A stretch of 64,000 bases of DNA from Simiduia agarivorans SA1 = DSM 21679 (GTDB lineage: Bacteria; Pseudomonadota; Gammaproteobacteria; Pseudomonadales; Cellvibrionaceae), in the NCBI RefSeq assembly GCF_000305785.2, contig NC_018868.3, forward strand, positions 744,001 through 808,000, written 5' to 3'. Below, one piece after another: positions 18,798-28,057 of the stretch (position 1 is its first letter; each line of letters opens with the position of its first letter). The position numbers and the translations under genes were made by a program. Below the pieces are notes generated by a model that had not been told where the DNA came from, did no database searches, and was given only the letters and a program-made list of their open reading frames with translations.

Positions 18798-18833
18798 GAC
18801 CCGGGCAGCAACTGTCAATCAGGCTGCCGGGTC
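18798..18833. other. Strong hairpin between dsbC and hom
   Basis: GACCCGGGCAGC and GCTGCCGGGTC pair with at most one bulged base around a 13-base loop. There is no T tract, so it is not a canonical terminator. It may protect the dsbC 3' end or lie in the hom leader. I see no threonine/isoleucine leader peptide near it. Confidence 0.5.
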
Positions 18834-18873
18834 AGCTGGGGTATTTACCCCTGGGATTGAGGACAAACCTTGC

Positions 18874-19638
18874 TCAGGAATCGATGCCAAGCATCTTCAG
18901 CAACTCTGGAGCAGGTTTATAGCCGGGAATCATTTCACCAGATTCAAGAAAAATAGCAGGCGTACCACCTACCCCCATCTCCGCTCCCAGCTGGTATTGG
19001 GCAGCAATCGGATTGTCTGAGCAGACAGTGCCGCTTACCTGCTGCCCCTGCTTGAGTCGGGTCAGGGTGGCATTGGGGTCATCGGCACACCAGGCGTGAG
19101 CCAATTTGTTATAGGATTCACTGGCGATACCGGCGCGGGGGTACGCCAGATACCTTACCTCAACGCCCGCTTTGTTCAGCGCCGGCACCTCCTGGTGCAG
19201 CTTCCGACAATAACCGCAATCCACATCCGTGAAAATATAGATTGCCCCTTTTTGCTTTCCTTCGGCGGGGAACACAATCATGTCGTCCTTATTAAGCGAG
19301 GCCAACATGGGTTTGCGTACTTTTTGCAGCTCCAGCTCCCGGACGTTGACCAGTTTCTGACCTTTGATGCTGTAAAGATCACCGGCAACCAACATATCGC
19401 CCTTTGCGTCCGTGTACAGGGTCGGACCATTGGACAGGGAAACGGCATAGATACCCGGGAAAGGCCCAGGTTGTATACCAGTGACTGCCATATGTGGAAT
19501 CGCAGCACCAATCTTGCGCTTGAGATGCGCTTCAACGTCAGGTGATACGGGCAACGCCGAAGGCGCGAGCTGGGCTGTTACCTGTCCTGACGCCAGAGCA
19601 AGACCGATTCCCATGGCAATCAACATAGGCTTCAACAT
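18874..19638 (-). CDS. dsbC: Periplasmic disulfide isomerase DsbC
   Basis: A 254-residue thiol:disulfide interchange protein that reshuffles wrong disulfides in the periplasm. The signal peptide is MLKPMLIAMGIGLALASGQVTA. An N-terminal dimerisation domain runs to about residue 85, followed by a thioredoxin fold with the active site DVDCGYCRKLHQEV and the cis-Pro loop GVGGTPAIFLESG. A second Cys pair (CADDP...CSDN) matches the structural disulfide of the family. It lies between xerD and hom, the order seen in Pseudomonas-type genomes. Confidence 0.95.
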   Translation of the reverse strand: MLKPMLIAMGIGLALASGQVTAQLAPSALPVSPDVEAHLKRKIGAAIPHMAVTGIQPGPFPGIYAVSLSNGPTLYTDAKGDMLVAGDLYSIKGQKLVNVRELELQKVRKPMLASLNKDDMIVFPAEGKQKGAIYIFTDVDCGYCRKLHQEVPALNKAGVEVRYLAYPRAGIASESYNKLAHAWCADDPNATLTRLKQGQQVSGTVCSDNPIAAQYQLGAEMGVGGTPAIFLESGEMIPGYKPAPELLKMLGIDS

Positions 19639-19728
19639 GATGGTTCCTTATAAAACTGATAATAAACGTCTGAATAATACCTGCTTATGCGCACCTGCGC
19701 AGTGACTCCGAACGCGAAAACCTGCGCC

Positions 19729-20592
19729 CTAACCTCTTGGATGATGCAAACCATGCAATTGTTTCATCCGCTCGCGGGCAATATGGGTGTAAATCTGGGT
19801 AGTAGACAAATCTGAATGTCCCAGCAGCAATTGCACCACACGCAAATCAGCACCGTGGTTTATCAAATGCGTTGCAAAGGCATGACGCAGAGTGTGTGGC
19901 GACAGCGGCTTTGAAATACCGGCAACCTTGGCCCAGTGTTTAACGCGGTACCAAAAGGTCTGGCGTGTCATTTGCTCCCCACGATTACTGGGGAATACCA
20001 CCTCGGATTGCCCTTTCAGCAAATCAGGCCGCGCCTCTTTCAGGTAACGCTGCAGCCATTCAATGGCTGCCCTTCCAAGCGGCACCAAACGCTCCTTTGA
20101 TCCCTTACCCATTACCCGCACGACACCCTGGCGCAAATTGATCTCGGATAGTGCAAGGCCTACCAGCTCACTTACCCGCAGCCCCGTTGCATACAACAAC
20201 TCGAGCATCGCCTTGTCGCGCAGGCCAACGGGCTCATCAAGGGCAGGGGCTGCCAAGAGCGCCTCTACATCCGCTTCTGTCAGTGACTTTGGTAAAGGGC
20301 GCCCCAGCTTGGGGCTGCTGATTGTGGCCACGGGATCGTCGCGCCGAAACCCTTCCCGTACCAGCCAGGCAAAAAAACCTCTGTAACAGGACAGCTGACG
20401 CGCGCTGGAGCGGGCGCTGGCGCCCTGTGCGAACCGATGCGCCAAAAATGCCTGAAGCGCCGGGGTTTGTGCATGCTCCAGATTGCCTTGCAGGAATTCC
20501 GCTAGTTGACTCAAGTCTTTCCGGTATGCGGCCAACGTGAGATCACTTAACCCTTTTTCCATCCAGATTGCATCGAGATAACGATCGATCAT
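19729..20592 (-). CDS. xerD: Tyrosine recombinase XerD
   Basis: Resolves chromosome dimers at dif together with XerC and FtsK. 287 residues. The N-terminal SAM-like core-binding domain (MIDRYLDAIWMEKGLSDLTL) is followed by the catalytic domain. The catalytic residues are visible as R in ATGLRVSELVGL, H-x-x-R in HTLRHAFATHL, H in LLGHSDLSTTQIYTH and the nucleophile Tyr in QIYTHI. The XerD-like N-terminus and dsbC neighbourhood favour XerD over XerC or an integrase. The ATG has GGAG upstream. Confidence 0.95.
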   Translation of the reverse strand: MIDRYLDAIWMEKGLSDLTLAAYRKDLSQLAEFLQGNLEHAQTPALQAFLAHRFAQGASARSSARQLSCYRGFFAWLVREGFRRDDPVATISSPKLGRPLPKSLTEADVEALLAAPALDEPVGLRDKAMLELLYATGLRVSELVGLALSEINLRQGVVRVMGKGSKERLVPLGRAAIEWLQRYLKEARPDLLKGQSEVVFPSNRGEQMTRQTFWYRVKHWAKVAGISKPLSPHTLRHAFATHLINHGADLRVVQLLLGHSDLSTTQIYTHIARERMKQLHGLHHPRG

Positions 20593-20630
20593 ACAGTCTC
20601 CTGACTTATGCCCTTATTCTACAGGCATAA

Positions 20631-20656
20631 AAAAACCGGCCAAAAGGCCGGTTTTT
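20631..20656 (-). terminator. Terminator after rplS
   Basis: Perfect stem AAAAACCGGCC/GGCCGGTTTTT with an AAAA loop ends the rpsP-rimM-trmD-rplS operon 14 bp after the rplS stop. The T run is part of the stem. Confidence 0.9.
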
Positions 20657-20670
20657 CAGAAACACCCAAC

Positions 20671-21021
20671 TTAGTTGAGCTTTTCCTTGATGCGTGCAGC
20701 TTTACCAGCCAGATCACGCAGGTAGTACAGCTTGGCCTGACGCACGTCGCCGCGACGCTTGACAGTAACTGAATCTACCAGCGGGCTGTGCAGCTGGAAA
20801 GTACGCTCAACACCAACACCGTAAGAAATCTTACGCACGGTGAACGCTGAGTTCAGGCCGCGGTTACGCTTGCCAATCACAACACCTTCAAAGGCCTGCA
20901 GACGTGAACGGTCGCCTTCCTTTACTTTAACCTGTACAACCACAGTGTCGCCGGGTGCAAACTCGGGGACTTCCTGCTTCAACTGCTCGTTTTCGAGGGC
21001 TTGGATAATCTTGTTAGTCAT
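20671..21021 (-). CDS. rplS: 50S ribosomal protein L19
   Basis: A 116-residue large-subunit protein located near the 30S interface. The sequence shows the family features [42 protein letters not shown] and [11 protein letters not shown]. It is the last gene of the conserved rpsP-rimM-trmD-rplS operon and is followed by a strong terminator. Confidence 0.98.
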   Translation of the reverse strand: MTNKIIQALENEQLKQEVPEFAPGDTVVVQVKVKEGDRSRLQAFEGVVIGKRNRGLNSAFTVRKISYGVGVERTFQLHSPLVDSVTVKRRGDVRQAKLYYLRDLAGKAARIKEKLN

Positions 21022-21072
21022 GTTGTTCTCCGAAATAACAAGTGTGTAGCTTCACAGCTAGATAGAAAGGCA

Positions 21073-21873
21073 TCAATTACTGCCTTTCGCCTCGAGGTCC
21101 CGACGAAAGTCCGTCAGCAGCCGTTGCTGCTCCTCGGTCAGGGTCTTACCTTCCAACAGGTCGGGACGCCGCAATGCAGTGCGCCCCAATGCCTGCTGTA
21201 ACCGCCAAAGGCGGATTCTTTCGTGATCCCCGGAACGCAAAACGTCGGGTACCACATGTTGTTCTTCACCTGCCGGATAAACCTCCGGGCGGGTGTAATG
21301 CGGGCAATCCAACAAACCATCGGTAAAGCTGTCCTGTTCTGCCGATTGGGCATGGCCCAACACACCGGGCAACAGGCGCGTGATCGCATCCAGCATCACC
21401 ATGGCACCTAACTCCCCGCCACTCAGCACATAGTCGCCAATGGACCACTCACTGTCGACGTCGAGCTCGATGAAGCGCTCGTCCACGCCTTCATAGCGGC
21501 CCGCCACCAGTATCAGGTTGCGTTCGCTACTGGCAAAAGCCTGCGCTGCCGGCTGATCGAAGCGCTTGCCCTGGGGTGACAGATACACCACCTCAGCTGC
21601 CTCACCGGCCCACGCCCGAGCAGCTTTCACTGCCCGGCGCAGGGGTTCCACCAGCATGACCATGCCGGGGCCCCCACCGTAAGGACGGGCATCCACAGTC
21701 TGGTGCCTGTCCTCGGTAAAATCCCGCGGGTTCCAGCACTGGATCTCAATCCGCTGCTGCTTAACCGCACGCCCCGACACACCGTAATCGGTGATCGAGG
21801 CAAACATTTCAGGAAACAGTGTAATCACCGCCACCCGAAGTGGTGCCTGTACCGCTGGTGCTGTGCCGGTCAT
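21073..21873 (-). CDS. trmD: tRNA (guanine-N1)-methyltransferase TrmD
   Basis: Methylates G37 of tRNAs with a G at position 36, preventing frameshifts. A SPOUT-fold enzyme with the deep trefoil knot: [24 protein letters not shown] and [15 protein letters not shown] form the SAM pocket. The start could be the ATG at 21900, inside rimM, or the ATG at 21873 just after the rimM stop. I prefer the latter, since the earlier one has no ribosome site. About 266 residues, slightly longer than E. coli because of the N-terminal extension before [11 protein letters not shown]. Confidence 0.95.
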   Translation of the reverse strand: MTGTAPAVQAPLRVAVITLFPEMFASITDYGVSGRAVKQQRIEIQCWNPRDFTEDRHQTVDARPYGGGPGMVMLVEPLRRAVKAARAWAGEAAEVVYLSPQGKRFDQPAAQAFASSERNLILVAGRYEGVDERFIELDVDSEWSIGDYVLSGGELGAMVMLDAITRLLPGVLGHAQSAEQDSFTDGLLDCPHYTRPEVYPAGEEQHVVPDVLRSGDHERIRLWRLQQALGRTALRRPDLLEGKTLTEEQQRLLTDFRRDLEAKGSN

Positions 21874-21881
21874 AACCTGAC

Positions 21882-22421
21882 TCAGAAGTCCGGATCCCAT
21901 TCAACGCGGATGAGGCCTTCCACAAGATCCACCTGCTTCACGAACTGACCTGGTACATAAGGCACCAGCCGTTCGCGATCATCGAGGCTGTCTTCCGTGG
22001 GCGCCACGACCAACACATCGTTGGCCCCGGTTTCCAGCAGATGCTTAACGCATCCCAGCACCTGAGGTTCGCCCTCATATTCGTTGATCACTTTCAAACC
22101 CTCCAATTGGTGCCAGTAGTATTCCTCTGGCGCCAACGGCGGCAACTGCGATCGCTCGATGGCGATGGTGACACGCGCCAAGGCTTCAGCCCCGTCGCGG
22201 TCATCGACCCCTTTAAAGCGGGCGATAAAGCCCTTGCCGTGCGGTTGAAACTCTTCAACCTCCATCGCCTTCACCCCGTGGCGGGTTTTTAACCACCAGG
22301 GTGAGTAACCGGCAATGTTCTCCGGCGGCTCGGTATCGGAATGCACCTTTACCCAACCTTTAATACCAAACACCGAGGTAACCCGCCCTACATCAATCAG
22401 ATTCGACTGTTTGTCGACCAT
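21882..22421 (-). CDS. rimM: 16S rRNA maturation factor RimM
   Basis: A 179-residue 30S assembly factor that binds ribosomal protein S19. The N-terminal RimM domain opens with [18 protein letters not shown]. The C-terminal PRC-barrel shows [27 protein letters not shown] and a closing [15 protein letters not shown]. Normal size. It is second in the operon, 23 bp after rpsP, and its end is close to the trmD start. Confidence 0.96.
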   Translation of the reverse strand: MVDKQSNLIDVGRVTSVFGIKGWVKVHSDTEPPENIAGYSPWWLKTRHGVKAMEVEEFQPHGKGFIARFKGVDDRDGAEALARVTIAIERSQLPPLAPEEYYWHQLEGLKVINEYEGEPQVLGCVKHLLETGANDVLVVAPTEDSLDDRERLVPYVPGQFVKQVDLVEGLIRVEWDPDF

Positions 22422-22444
22422 AGCGGCGGCCCCGGAAAGCGCGA

Positions 22445-22693
22445 TTAAGCGGCTTTTTGCGCGTCTTTCAGCAAAGCGGCAACACGGTCGCTCACTTGTG
22501 CGCCCTGACCTACCCAGTGCTCAACACGGGCCAGATCCACACGCAGACGCTCTTCCTGACCACGGGCGGTGGGGTTGAAGAAACCTACGCGCTCCAGGTA
22601 ACGGCCATCGCGTGAGCTGCGGCTGTTGGTTACGGTCAGATGATAAAACGGACGCTTCTTAGAGCCACCGCGAGATAAACGAATGCTTACCAT
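22445..22693 (-). CDS. rpsP: 30S ribosomal protein S16
   Basis: An 82-residue small-subunit protein, with the typical beginning [21 protein letters not shown] and the later [15 protein letters not shown]. It is the first gene of the rpsP-rimM-trmD-rplS operon. The leader of about 80 bases contains a GTCTT-T-AAGAC hairpin flanked by complementary bases, near the start codon. Confidence 0.97.
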   Translation of the reverse strand: MVSIRLSRGGSKKRPFYHLTVTNSRSSRDGRYLERVGFFNPTARGQEERLRVDLARVEHWVGQGAQVSDRVAALLKDAQKAA

Positions 22694-22778
22694 GTAAGTC
22701 TTCTTCCTATTTGTTAATTACGTGCGTCTTAAAGACGGCACACGACAAAATGCAGACAGAGCCTGCGAAAGGCGCGGT

Positions 22779-22807
22779 ATTCTAGGGTAAAAAATGCACC
22801 CTGTATA
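22779..22807 (-). promoter_or_regulatory. Probable sigma-70 promoter of the rpsP operon
   Basis: On the minus strand TATACA (22807-22802) and TAGAAT (22784-22779) are 17 bp apart, about 85 bp upstream of the rpsP start and just after the ffh terminator. The -10 box is 5 of 6 to consensus. Confidence 0.6.
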
Positions 22808-22813
22808 GCCAAA

Positions 22814-22855
22814 AAGCCCCTGAAACCGGGTTTTTTCGCCGGATTTCAGGGGCTT
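22814..22855 (-). terminator. Terminator after ffh
   Basis: A 12-bp perfect stem AAGCCCCTGAAA/TTTCAGGGGCTT, extended inward by CCGG/CCGG past a bulge. It is followed on the minus strand by TTTTT, 24 bp after the ffh stop. Confidence 0.9.
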
Positions 22856-22878
22856 AGCGCGAATTGGGTACTGATAAA

Positions 22879-24258
22879 TCAGCGGAATCCCGGTGGCAGG
22901 CCGCCCATGCCACCGCCCGGCATCATACCTCCAAGGCCGCGCATCATTTTGGCCATACCACCACCTTTCATCTTCTTCATCATCTTGGCCATTTGCTTGT
23001 GCTGCTTGAGCAGACGGTTCAGATCCTGCACCTGGGTGCCTGAACCCAGCGTGATACGCCGTTTGCGCGAGCCGTTCAACAGGTCTGGATTTTTACGCTC
23101 GGCTGGCGTCATGGAGTTGATGATGGCGTCCATCTGCTTGAACTGCTTGTTCATGTCGGCGTTCTGAGCCAGCTGGGACACACCCGCCATGCCCGGCATC
23201 TTGTCCAGCATGGCGCCCAAACCGCCCATATTCTGCATTTGCGCCAACTGATCGCGCAGATCCTCAAGGTCAAACCCTTTGCCCTTGGCCACTTTCTTGA
23301 CCAGCTTTTCAGCTTTTTCCTTGTCGATGGTCTGCTCGGCCTGCTCGATCAGCGACATCAGATCGCCCATACCGAGAATGCGGGATGCGATCCGGTCGGG
23401 ATGGAACGGCTCCAGCGCATCCACCTTTTCACCCACACCAATGAACTTAATCGGCTTGCCGGTTACCTCGCGCACAGACAGCGCAGCACCACCGCGGGCG
23501 TCGCCGTCTGCCTTGGTGAGAATCACACCGGTCAACGGCAGCGCATCATTAAAGGCCTTGGCGGTATTCACCGCATCCTGACCGATCATGGCGTCGATCA
23601 CGAACAGGGTTTCCACCGGGTTGATCGCCTTATGGACGGCCTGAATTTCCTCCATCAGGGCCTCATCCACATGCAGGCGACCGGCAGTATCCACCAATAC
23701 CACATCGACAAACTGCTTCTTCGCGTGCGCCACCGCATTGCGGGCGATGTCCACCGGCTTCTGGTCTGCACTGGACGGGAAAAACTCTACGCCCACTTCG
23801 CCGGCCAGCGTCTCGAGCTGCTGAATCGCGGCAGGACGATAAACGTCGGCACTGACGACCAATACCTTCTTCTTCTGGCGCTCTTTCAGGAACCGGGAAA
23901 GTTTTGCCACCGATGTGGTTTTACCGGCACCCTGGAGTCCTGCCATCAGGACGACGGCGGGCGGCTGTTGAGCCAGATTGAGCGACTCGTTGGCCTGCCC
24001 CATCAAGTCGACCAACTCGGCCTGTACCACCTTGAGGAATTGCTGACCGGGATTCAACGCCCGGGCTACCTCTACCCCGACCGCGCGTTTACGCACACGC
24101 TCAACGAAGGTCTTAACCACCGGCAAGGCGACGTCAGCCTCCAGTAACGCCTTGCGCACTTCGCGCAAGGTATCTTTGATATTGTCGTCGGTGAGGCGCG
24201 CTTTACCGGTGATATTGCGCAGGGTTTTTGATAGGCGTTCGGTTAAATTATCAAACAT
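22879..24258 (-). CDS. ffh: Signal recognition particle GTPase Ffh
   Basis: A 459-residue protein of SRP that binds 4.5S RNA and signal sequences and delivers nascent inner-membrane proteins to FtsY. The NG domain has G1 GLQGAGKTTSVAKL, DTAGRLH and TKADGDARGGAALS. The methionine-rich M domain (from about residue 325) ends in KKMKGGGMAKMMRGLGGMMPGGGMGG. A TATACT -10-like sequence (24312-24317, minus strand) lies about 55 bp upstream, but no good -35 accompanies it. The gene is divergent from the cytochrome-assembly-like gene. Confidence 0.97.
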   Translation of the reverse strand: MFDNLTERLSKTLRNITGKARLTDDNIKDTLREVRKALLEADVALPVVKTFVERVRKRAVGVEVARALNPGQQFLKVVQAELVDLMGQANESLNLAQQPPAVVLMAGLQGAGKTTSVAKLSRFLKERQKKKVLVVSADVYRPAAIQQLETLAGEVGVEFFPSSADQKPVDIARNAVAHAKKQFVDVVLVDTAGRLHVDEALMEEIQAVHKAINPVETLFVIDAMIGQDAVNTAKAFNDALPLTGVILTKADGDARGGAALSVREVTGKPIKFIGVGEKVDALEPFHPDRIASRILGMGDLMSLIEQAEQTIDKEKAEKLVKKVAKGKGFDLEDLRDQLAQMQNMGGLGAMLDKMPGMAGVSQLAQNADMNKQFKQMDAIINSMTPAERKNPDLLNGSRKRRITLGSGTQVQDLNRLLKQHKQMAKMMKKMKGGGMAKMMRGLGGMMPGGGMGGLPPGFR

Positions 24259-24426
24259 CGCGTGGCCAAAAAATCCGTATTACTGGGCGTATCCGCCGAA
24301 AATTGGCGCACAGTATACCGCAGCCGAGCGGAACTGCGGAAGATTGATGCGCTTGCTTCTCATTGCGCGCAGGCTATGACAAACTGCATGACCACAGGAT
24401 CAGACCCAGTACACAGGCATAACGGA

Positions 24427-25233
24427 ATGCTGATTTACACGCTTGCAGCCAATCTGGCGGCCATTGTGCTTTACCTTGCCGCAACCGGTTTTGGTGTCCG
24501 CCAATTCAGCAATAAACGGCCCGTAGGCGGCCGCACGTTTTACAGCCTGACCCTGACCGCGGTTGTTTTTCACTGGTCGGGCCTCCTGCCGCTGCTGTTT
24601 TCGACCAACGGCATCAACCTCAGTTTTTTTGCCACAGGCAGTCTGGTGGCCGCGGTAATGAATGCGCTGGTGCTGATTTCGAGCTTCCGCAAACCCGTGC
24701 ACACACTCCTGCTCATACTTATGCCGCTGAGCATTGTTTGTGTGAGCCTGTTACTCGGATCGCACCACCCCGATCACTTCACCCCGCTAACCGAAGGTCT
24801 GGCGCTGCATGTCATCCTATCCTTACTTGCCTACAGCCTACTGACCATTGCAACCGCCCAGGCCGTCTTACTGGCGTACCAGACGCACCAGCTCAAGAAT
24901 CATCAGCCCGGCGGCCTGATCAAGGCATTGCCGCCACTCCAGTCCATGGAATCACTGTTGTTCGAACTGCTTTGGCTGGGTTTCATTCTGCTGACCACCG
25001 CCCTGGCCACAGGCTGGTTCTTCGTGCAGGACTTGTTAGCACAGCACTTGGCACATAAAACCGTTTTCTCGGTGGCGGCCTGGTTGATCTACGGCTGCCT
25101 CTTGTGGGGACGCCATTATCTCGGGTGGCGGGGTTACACTGCTGTCCGGTTCGCTCTGGGAGGCTTTGCGGCCCTGATGTTGGCTTTTTTCGGCAGCAAA
25201 TTCGTGCTTGAACTGGTTTTGGGCATTCAATAA
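24427..25233 (+). CDS. CcsA/YpjD-type cytochrome c assembly family membrane protein
   Basis: A 268-residue membrane protein with about eight transmembrane segments, related to the haem-handling CcsA/CcmC family and to E. coli YpjD. The start at 24427 (MLIYTLAANLAAIVLYLAA) begins directly with a membrane segment; a longer reading from 24262 would add 55 polar residues overlapping the ffh control region. Two His-bearing segments (GLALHVILSLLAYSLL and GRHYLGWRGY) resemble the haem-handling region; the WWD motif of true CcsA is absent. It sits between ffh and the corC-like gene, as ypjD does in E. coli relatives. Confidence 0.82.
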   Translation: MLIYTLAANLAAIVLYLAATGFGVRQFSNKRPVGGRTFYSLTLTAVVFHWSGLLPLLFSTNGINLSFFATGSLVAAVMNALVLISSFRKPVHTLLLILMPLSIVCVSLLLGSHHPDHFTPLTEGLALHVILSLLAYSLLTIATAQAVLLAYQTHQLKNHQPGGLIKALPPLQSMESLLFELLWLGFILLTTALATGWFFVQDLLAQHLAHKTVFSVAAWLIYGCLLWGRHYLGWRGYTAVRFALGGFAALMLAFFGSKFVLELVLGIQ

Positions 25234-25302
25234 CAATCGGTATTTGCCTATTTTGGCCTTCTACTGCAAGATACCGCCTTTAAAGATACATGGACCCCTC
25301 CG

Positions 25303-26589
25303 TTGAACGATATACCCCTTAGCCTGCTCTTCTGGAGTCTGGCTGGTCTTATACTTCTTTCCGCGTTCTTTTCCTCCTCTGAGACGGGCATGATGTCGCT
25401 TAACCGTTATCGGTTGAAGCACCTGGTTAACAAGAAGCACCGCGCCGCACTGCGTGCGTCAGAATTACTGGCGCGCCCCGATCGCCTTATTGGCGTAATC
25501 CTGATTGGCAACAACCTCGTCAATGTGCTGGCCACGTCAATCGCGACCATTATCGCCATGCGCTTGTACGGCGATCTGGGTGTGGCCATTGGCAGTGTTT
25601 TGCTGACACTGGTGCTACTGATCTTTGCCGAGGTGACCCCCAAAACCGTGGCTGCCATCAAGCCCGAAAAAATTGCCTTTCCTGCCAGCATAATCCTCAA
25701 GCCATTGCTGTTTATACTCTATCCCGCTGTCTGGCTGGTCAACACCGTATCCAACGCGCTGGCCCGATTACTCGGGGTAAACCCGGAAGCAGAATCCAAT
25801 AGCGAGCATCTGCACCCGGACGAGCTCCGGACCGTGGTGGATGAGGCCGGCGATCTGATTCCTGATCAACACCAAGGCATGTTGCTGAACGTACTGGACC
25901 TCGGCAAAGCCACCGTTGAAGACATCATGGTGCCTCGCAACGACGTAGTGGGGCTCAATCTGGAAGATGACATTCCCACGCTACTGAAACAGATTCGCAC
26001 CAGCGACTACACCCGACTGCCTGTGTATGAAGGCGACATCAATAACGTGGTCGGCACGCTGCATCTTCGCAACGCGGCACGCTTTATTTTCGGCGATGAC
26101 AGCACCATTACCCATGCCGACATACGCCGCTTCTGTCGCAAACCGTATTTCGTGCCAGAATCGACACCCCTGCATACCCAGTTGCTGCATTACCAGAAAG
26201 AAAAGCGCCGGATGGCCTTTGTGGTTGATGAATACGGTGACGTGCAAGGCATCATTACGCTGGAAGATCTGCTCGAAGAGATCGTCGGGGACTTTACCAG
26301 CGATAAGGCGCGGGAACACGAAGAAGAAATCACCGACAACGGTGATGGCTGGTACATTATCGGCGGCAGTGTTTCGCTACGTGACGTGAATCGTGAACTC
26401 GATTGGGAACTCCCCACCGAAGAGGCCAAAACCATCAATGGCTTACTGGTGGATATTTTTCAGGGCGTTCCCGCCACCAACATGAGTATGGCAGTAAAAA
26501 ATTATCGCTTTGAAGTACTGAGCACTAACACCAAAATGATCGAGCGGGTAAAAGCTACGCGCATCCCGACTGACGACGAAATCGAATAA
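25303..26589 (+). CDS. CorC/YfjD-type CBS-domain membrane protein
   Basis: A 428-residue protein of the HlyC/CorC/CNNM family. The N-terminal DUF21 domain has four hydrophobic segments (FWSLAGLILLSAFFSSSETG onward). Two CBS domains follow at about 205-330 (IMVPRNDVVGL, YTRLPVYEGDINNVVG, FVVDEYGDVQGIITLEDLLEEIVGD). The C-terminal CorC_HlyC domain (IIGGSVSLRDVNRELDWELP) may bind small ligands. The role is likely magnesium/cobalt handling, by analogy with the CNNM family. The only in-frame start is a TTG with a poor ribosome site, so the start is less certain than the gene. Confidence 0.9.
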   Translation: MNDIPLSLLFWSLAGLILLSAFFSSSETGMMSLNRYRLKHLVNKKHRAALRASELLARPDRLIGVILIGNNLVNVLATSIATIIAMRLYGDLGVAIGSVLLTLVLLIFAEVTPKTVAAIKPEKIAFPASIILKPLLFILYPAVWLVNTVSNALARLLGVNPEAESNSEHLHPDELRTVVDEAGDLIPDQHQGMLLNVLDLGKATVEDIMVPRNDVVGLNLEDDIPTLLKQIRTSDYTRLPVYEGDINNVVGTLHLRNAARFIFGDDSTITHADIRRFCRKPYFVPESTPLHTQLLHYQKEKRRMAFVVDEYGDVQGIITLEDLLEEIVGDFTSDKAREHEEEITDNGDGWYIIGGSVSLRDVNRELDWELPTEEAKTINGLLVDIFQGVPATNMSMAVKNYRFEVLSTNTKMIERVKATRIPTDDEIE

Positions 26590-26593
26590 CGCT

Positions 26594-26779
26594 TCAGCCG
26601 GCAAACGGATTATTTTCCCGCTGCCGGTGCCTGACCCGCTCCATCACCTCTGCCCTCTCCCGCTCCGTCATGCTTCGCCAACCGGTAATTTCTTCAACGG
26701 TTCGCATGCAGCCAATACACACATCGTCGTCATTCAAAGCGCACACAGAAATACACGGAGATTTAACTACTTCGGTCAT
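26594..26779 (-). CDS. DUF1289 small cysteine-rich protein
   Basis: A 61-residue protein of DUF1289: SPCISVCALNDDDVCIGCMRTVEEITGW carries four cysteines in the family spacing, possibly binding a metal or Fe-S centre (inference). Its start overlaps the stop of the gamma-carbonic anhydrase gene by 4 bp, so the two are translationally coupled. Function is unknown. Confidence 0.85.
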   Translation of the reverse strand: MTEVVKSPCISVCALNDDDVCIGCMRTVEEITGWRSMTERERAEVMERVRHRQRENNPFAG

Positions 26780-27306
26780 TTTTCGACTGGCTTCAGCTCG
26801 GCGTTGTAGCGCGCGCCGTGTTTGACATACACATCCGCATTCAGCGATAGCATTTCTGCCATTTTATCATCGAGCGTACGCACAACTTTAGCCGGACTCC
26901 CGACGACCAATGAATTGTCGGGAATGTCCATTCTTTCCGTCACCAGTGCATTCGCGCCCACGATACAGTTGCGCCCTATTTTGGCGTGATTCAACACCAC
27001 CGCACCGATACCAATCAGAGTATTACTGCCCACCTCGCAACCGTGCAGCATGGCATTGTGGCCCACCGTTACATCATCTCCCAAGGTCAGCGGCAGACCA
27101 GGATCCGTATGCAAAACGGCGCCATCCTGCACATTGGTTCTGGCGCCCAGAGTAATGGTGGCATTGTCGGCACGGATAACCGCGTTAAACCAGACACTGC
27201 TGGCATCATTAAGTACTACATCACCAATCAGATTGGCGCTGTCCGCAACAAAATGACCAGTCCCGATAAATACAGGGCGGGCCTTGCCCAGTTGGTAAAG
27301 CGTCAT
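26776..27306 (-). CDS. Gamma-class carbonic anhydrase family protein (YrdA-like)
   Basis: A 176-residue left-handed beta-helix protein of hexapeptide repeats. Repeats run from about residue 14 to 150 (SANLIGDVVLNDASSVWFNAVIRAD). The potential zinc-ligand histidines are in AVLHTDPG and VGHNAMLHGC. Members of this branch (YrdA/PaaY-like) are often not active carbonic anhydrases, so the enzymatic role is open. It precedes the DUF1289 gene in an overlapping pair. Confidence 0.9.
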   Translation of the reverse strand: MTLYQLGKARPVFIGTGHFVADSANLIGDVVLNDASSVWFNAVIRADNATITLGARTNVQDGAVLHTDPGLPLTLGDDVTVGHNAMLHGCEVGSNTLIGIGAVVLNHAKIGRNCIVGANALVTERMDIPDNSLVVGSPAKVVRTLDDKMAEMLSLNADVYVKHGARYNAELKPVEK

Positions 27307-27329
27307 AAAAATACCTGCGAAGAAACCAT

Positions 27330-27938
27330 TCAGTTCCGAACAAAGTGGCGCACGGGTGCACTCGGATGATCGCGGACTATACCGCCTCCCAACGTTTTGT
27401 TGAGCAAGTCAATCAGGACGCCCGCGGTGAACCCCCAGATCTCAAAACCTTGGTACTGATAGGCTGGAATCCAACGTTCGACACCTGACTCCTGAAAAAC
27501 GTCTGTTCGGAAACGTTCGTCTTTTAACAGGTAACTGACCGGCACCTTGAACACATCGTCTATTTCATCGGGATTCGGTGTCAACGGCAAATCAGGGTCA
27601 ATCAGTCCTACAATTGGCTGAACACGAATACCACCCCGGGCATAACGCGAACGCCAGGGGCCCAGCACCTCCACTGAAGCAGGCTCCACGCCCAGCTCTT
27701 CATGGGTCTCCCTGAGCGCGGTAGACAGTAAACTGGTGTCCTCCGGGTCGAGCCAACCACCGGGGAATGCCACCTCACCAGAATGACGCTTAAGTTCCAC
27801 TGACCGACGGGTCAACAATACCTGCGGATCGGGTTCACGGGTAAAAGCAATCAGGACCGCAGCCTGGCGCGGGAAGGCCCCTTTGGCGTCCAACGTGTAG
27901 TCCCGGGCCTGTAAACTCTTCGAGAGCTGCAACAACAT
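27330..27938 (-). CDS. Nudix hydrolase, CoA-pyrophosphatase type
   Basis: A 202-residue Nudix hydrolase similar to NudL. The Nudix box is GGWLDPEDTSLLSTALRETH followed directly by EELGV, preceded by the LTRRSVELKRHSGEVAFPGG signature of the CoA diphosphatase subgroup (LLTKRS-type motif). The likely reaction is cleavage of CoA or CoA derivatives to phosphopantetheine and 3',5'-ADP. The ATG start has a GAGGTGAG ribosome site. It is followed after 23 bp by the gamma-carbonic anhydrase gene, likely in one operon. Confidence 0.88.
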   Translation of the reverse strand: MLLQLSKSLQARDYTLDAKGAFPRQAAVLIAFTREPDPQVLLTRRSVELKRHSGEVAFPGGWLDPEDTSLLSTALRETHEELGVEPASVEVLGPWRSRYARGGIRVQPIVGLIDPDLPLTPNPDEIDDVFKVPVSYLLKDERFRTDVFQESGVERWIPAYQYQGFEIWGFTAGVLIDLLNKTLGGGIVRDHPSAPVRHFVRN

Positions 27939-28057
27939 AATCTCACCTCAACGGCCATTATAACCACGAGCCCCGAGAAAAATAGCCCACTGCACCCCAC
28001 CGGCCGGGGCTTCTGGTAGTATAGGGTTAATGCCCAAGCACAACCGTTGTACTGACC

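Noticed and set aside
19729..20592. xerD-type recombinase as a phage or island integrase
   Set aside because: It has the size, N-terminal domain and dsbC/hom context of the housekeeping XerD; no tRNA gene or attachment site is nearby.
23239..24147. A 302-codon frame opposite ffh
   Set aside because: Antisense to ffh, His/Arg/Leu-rich composition and no recognisable domain.
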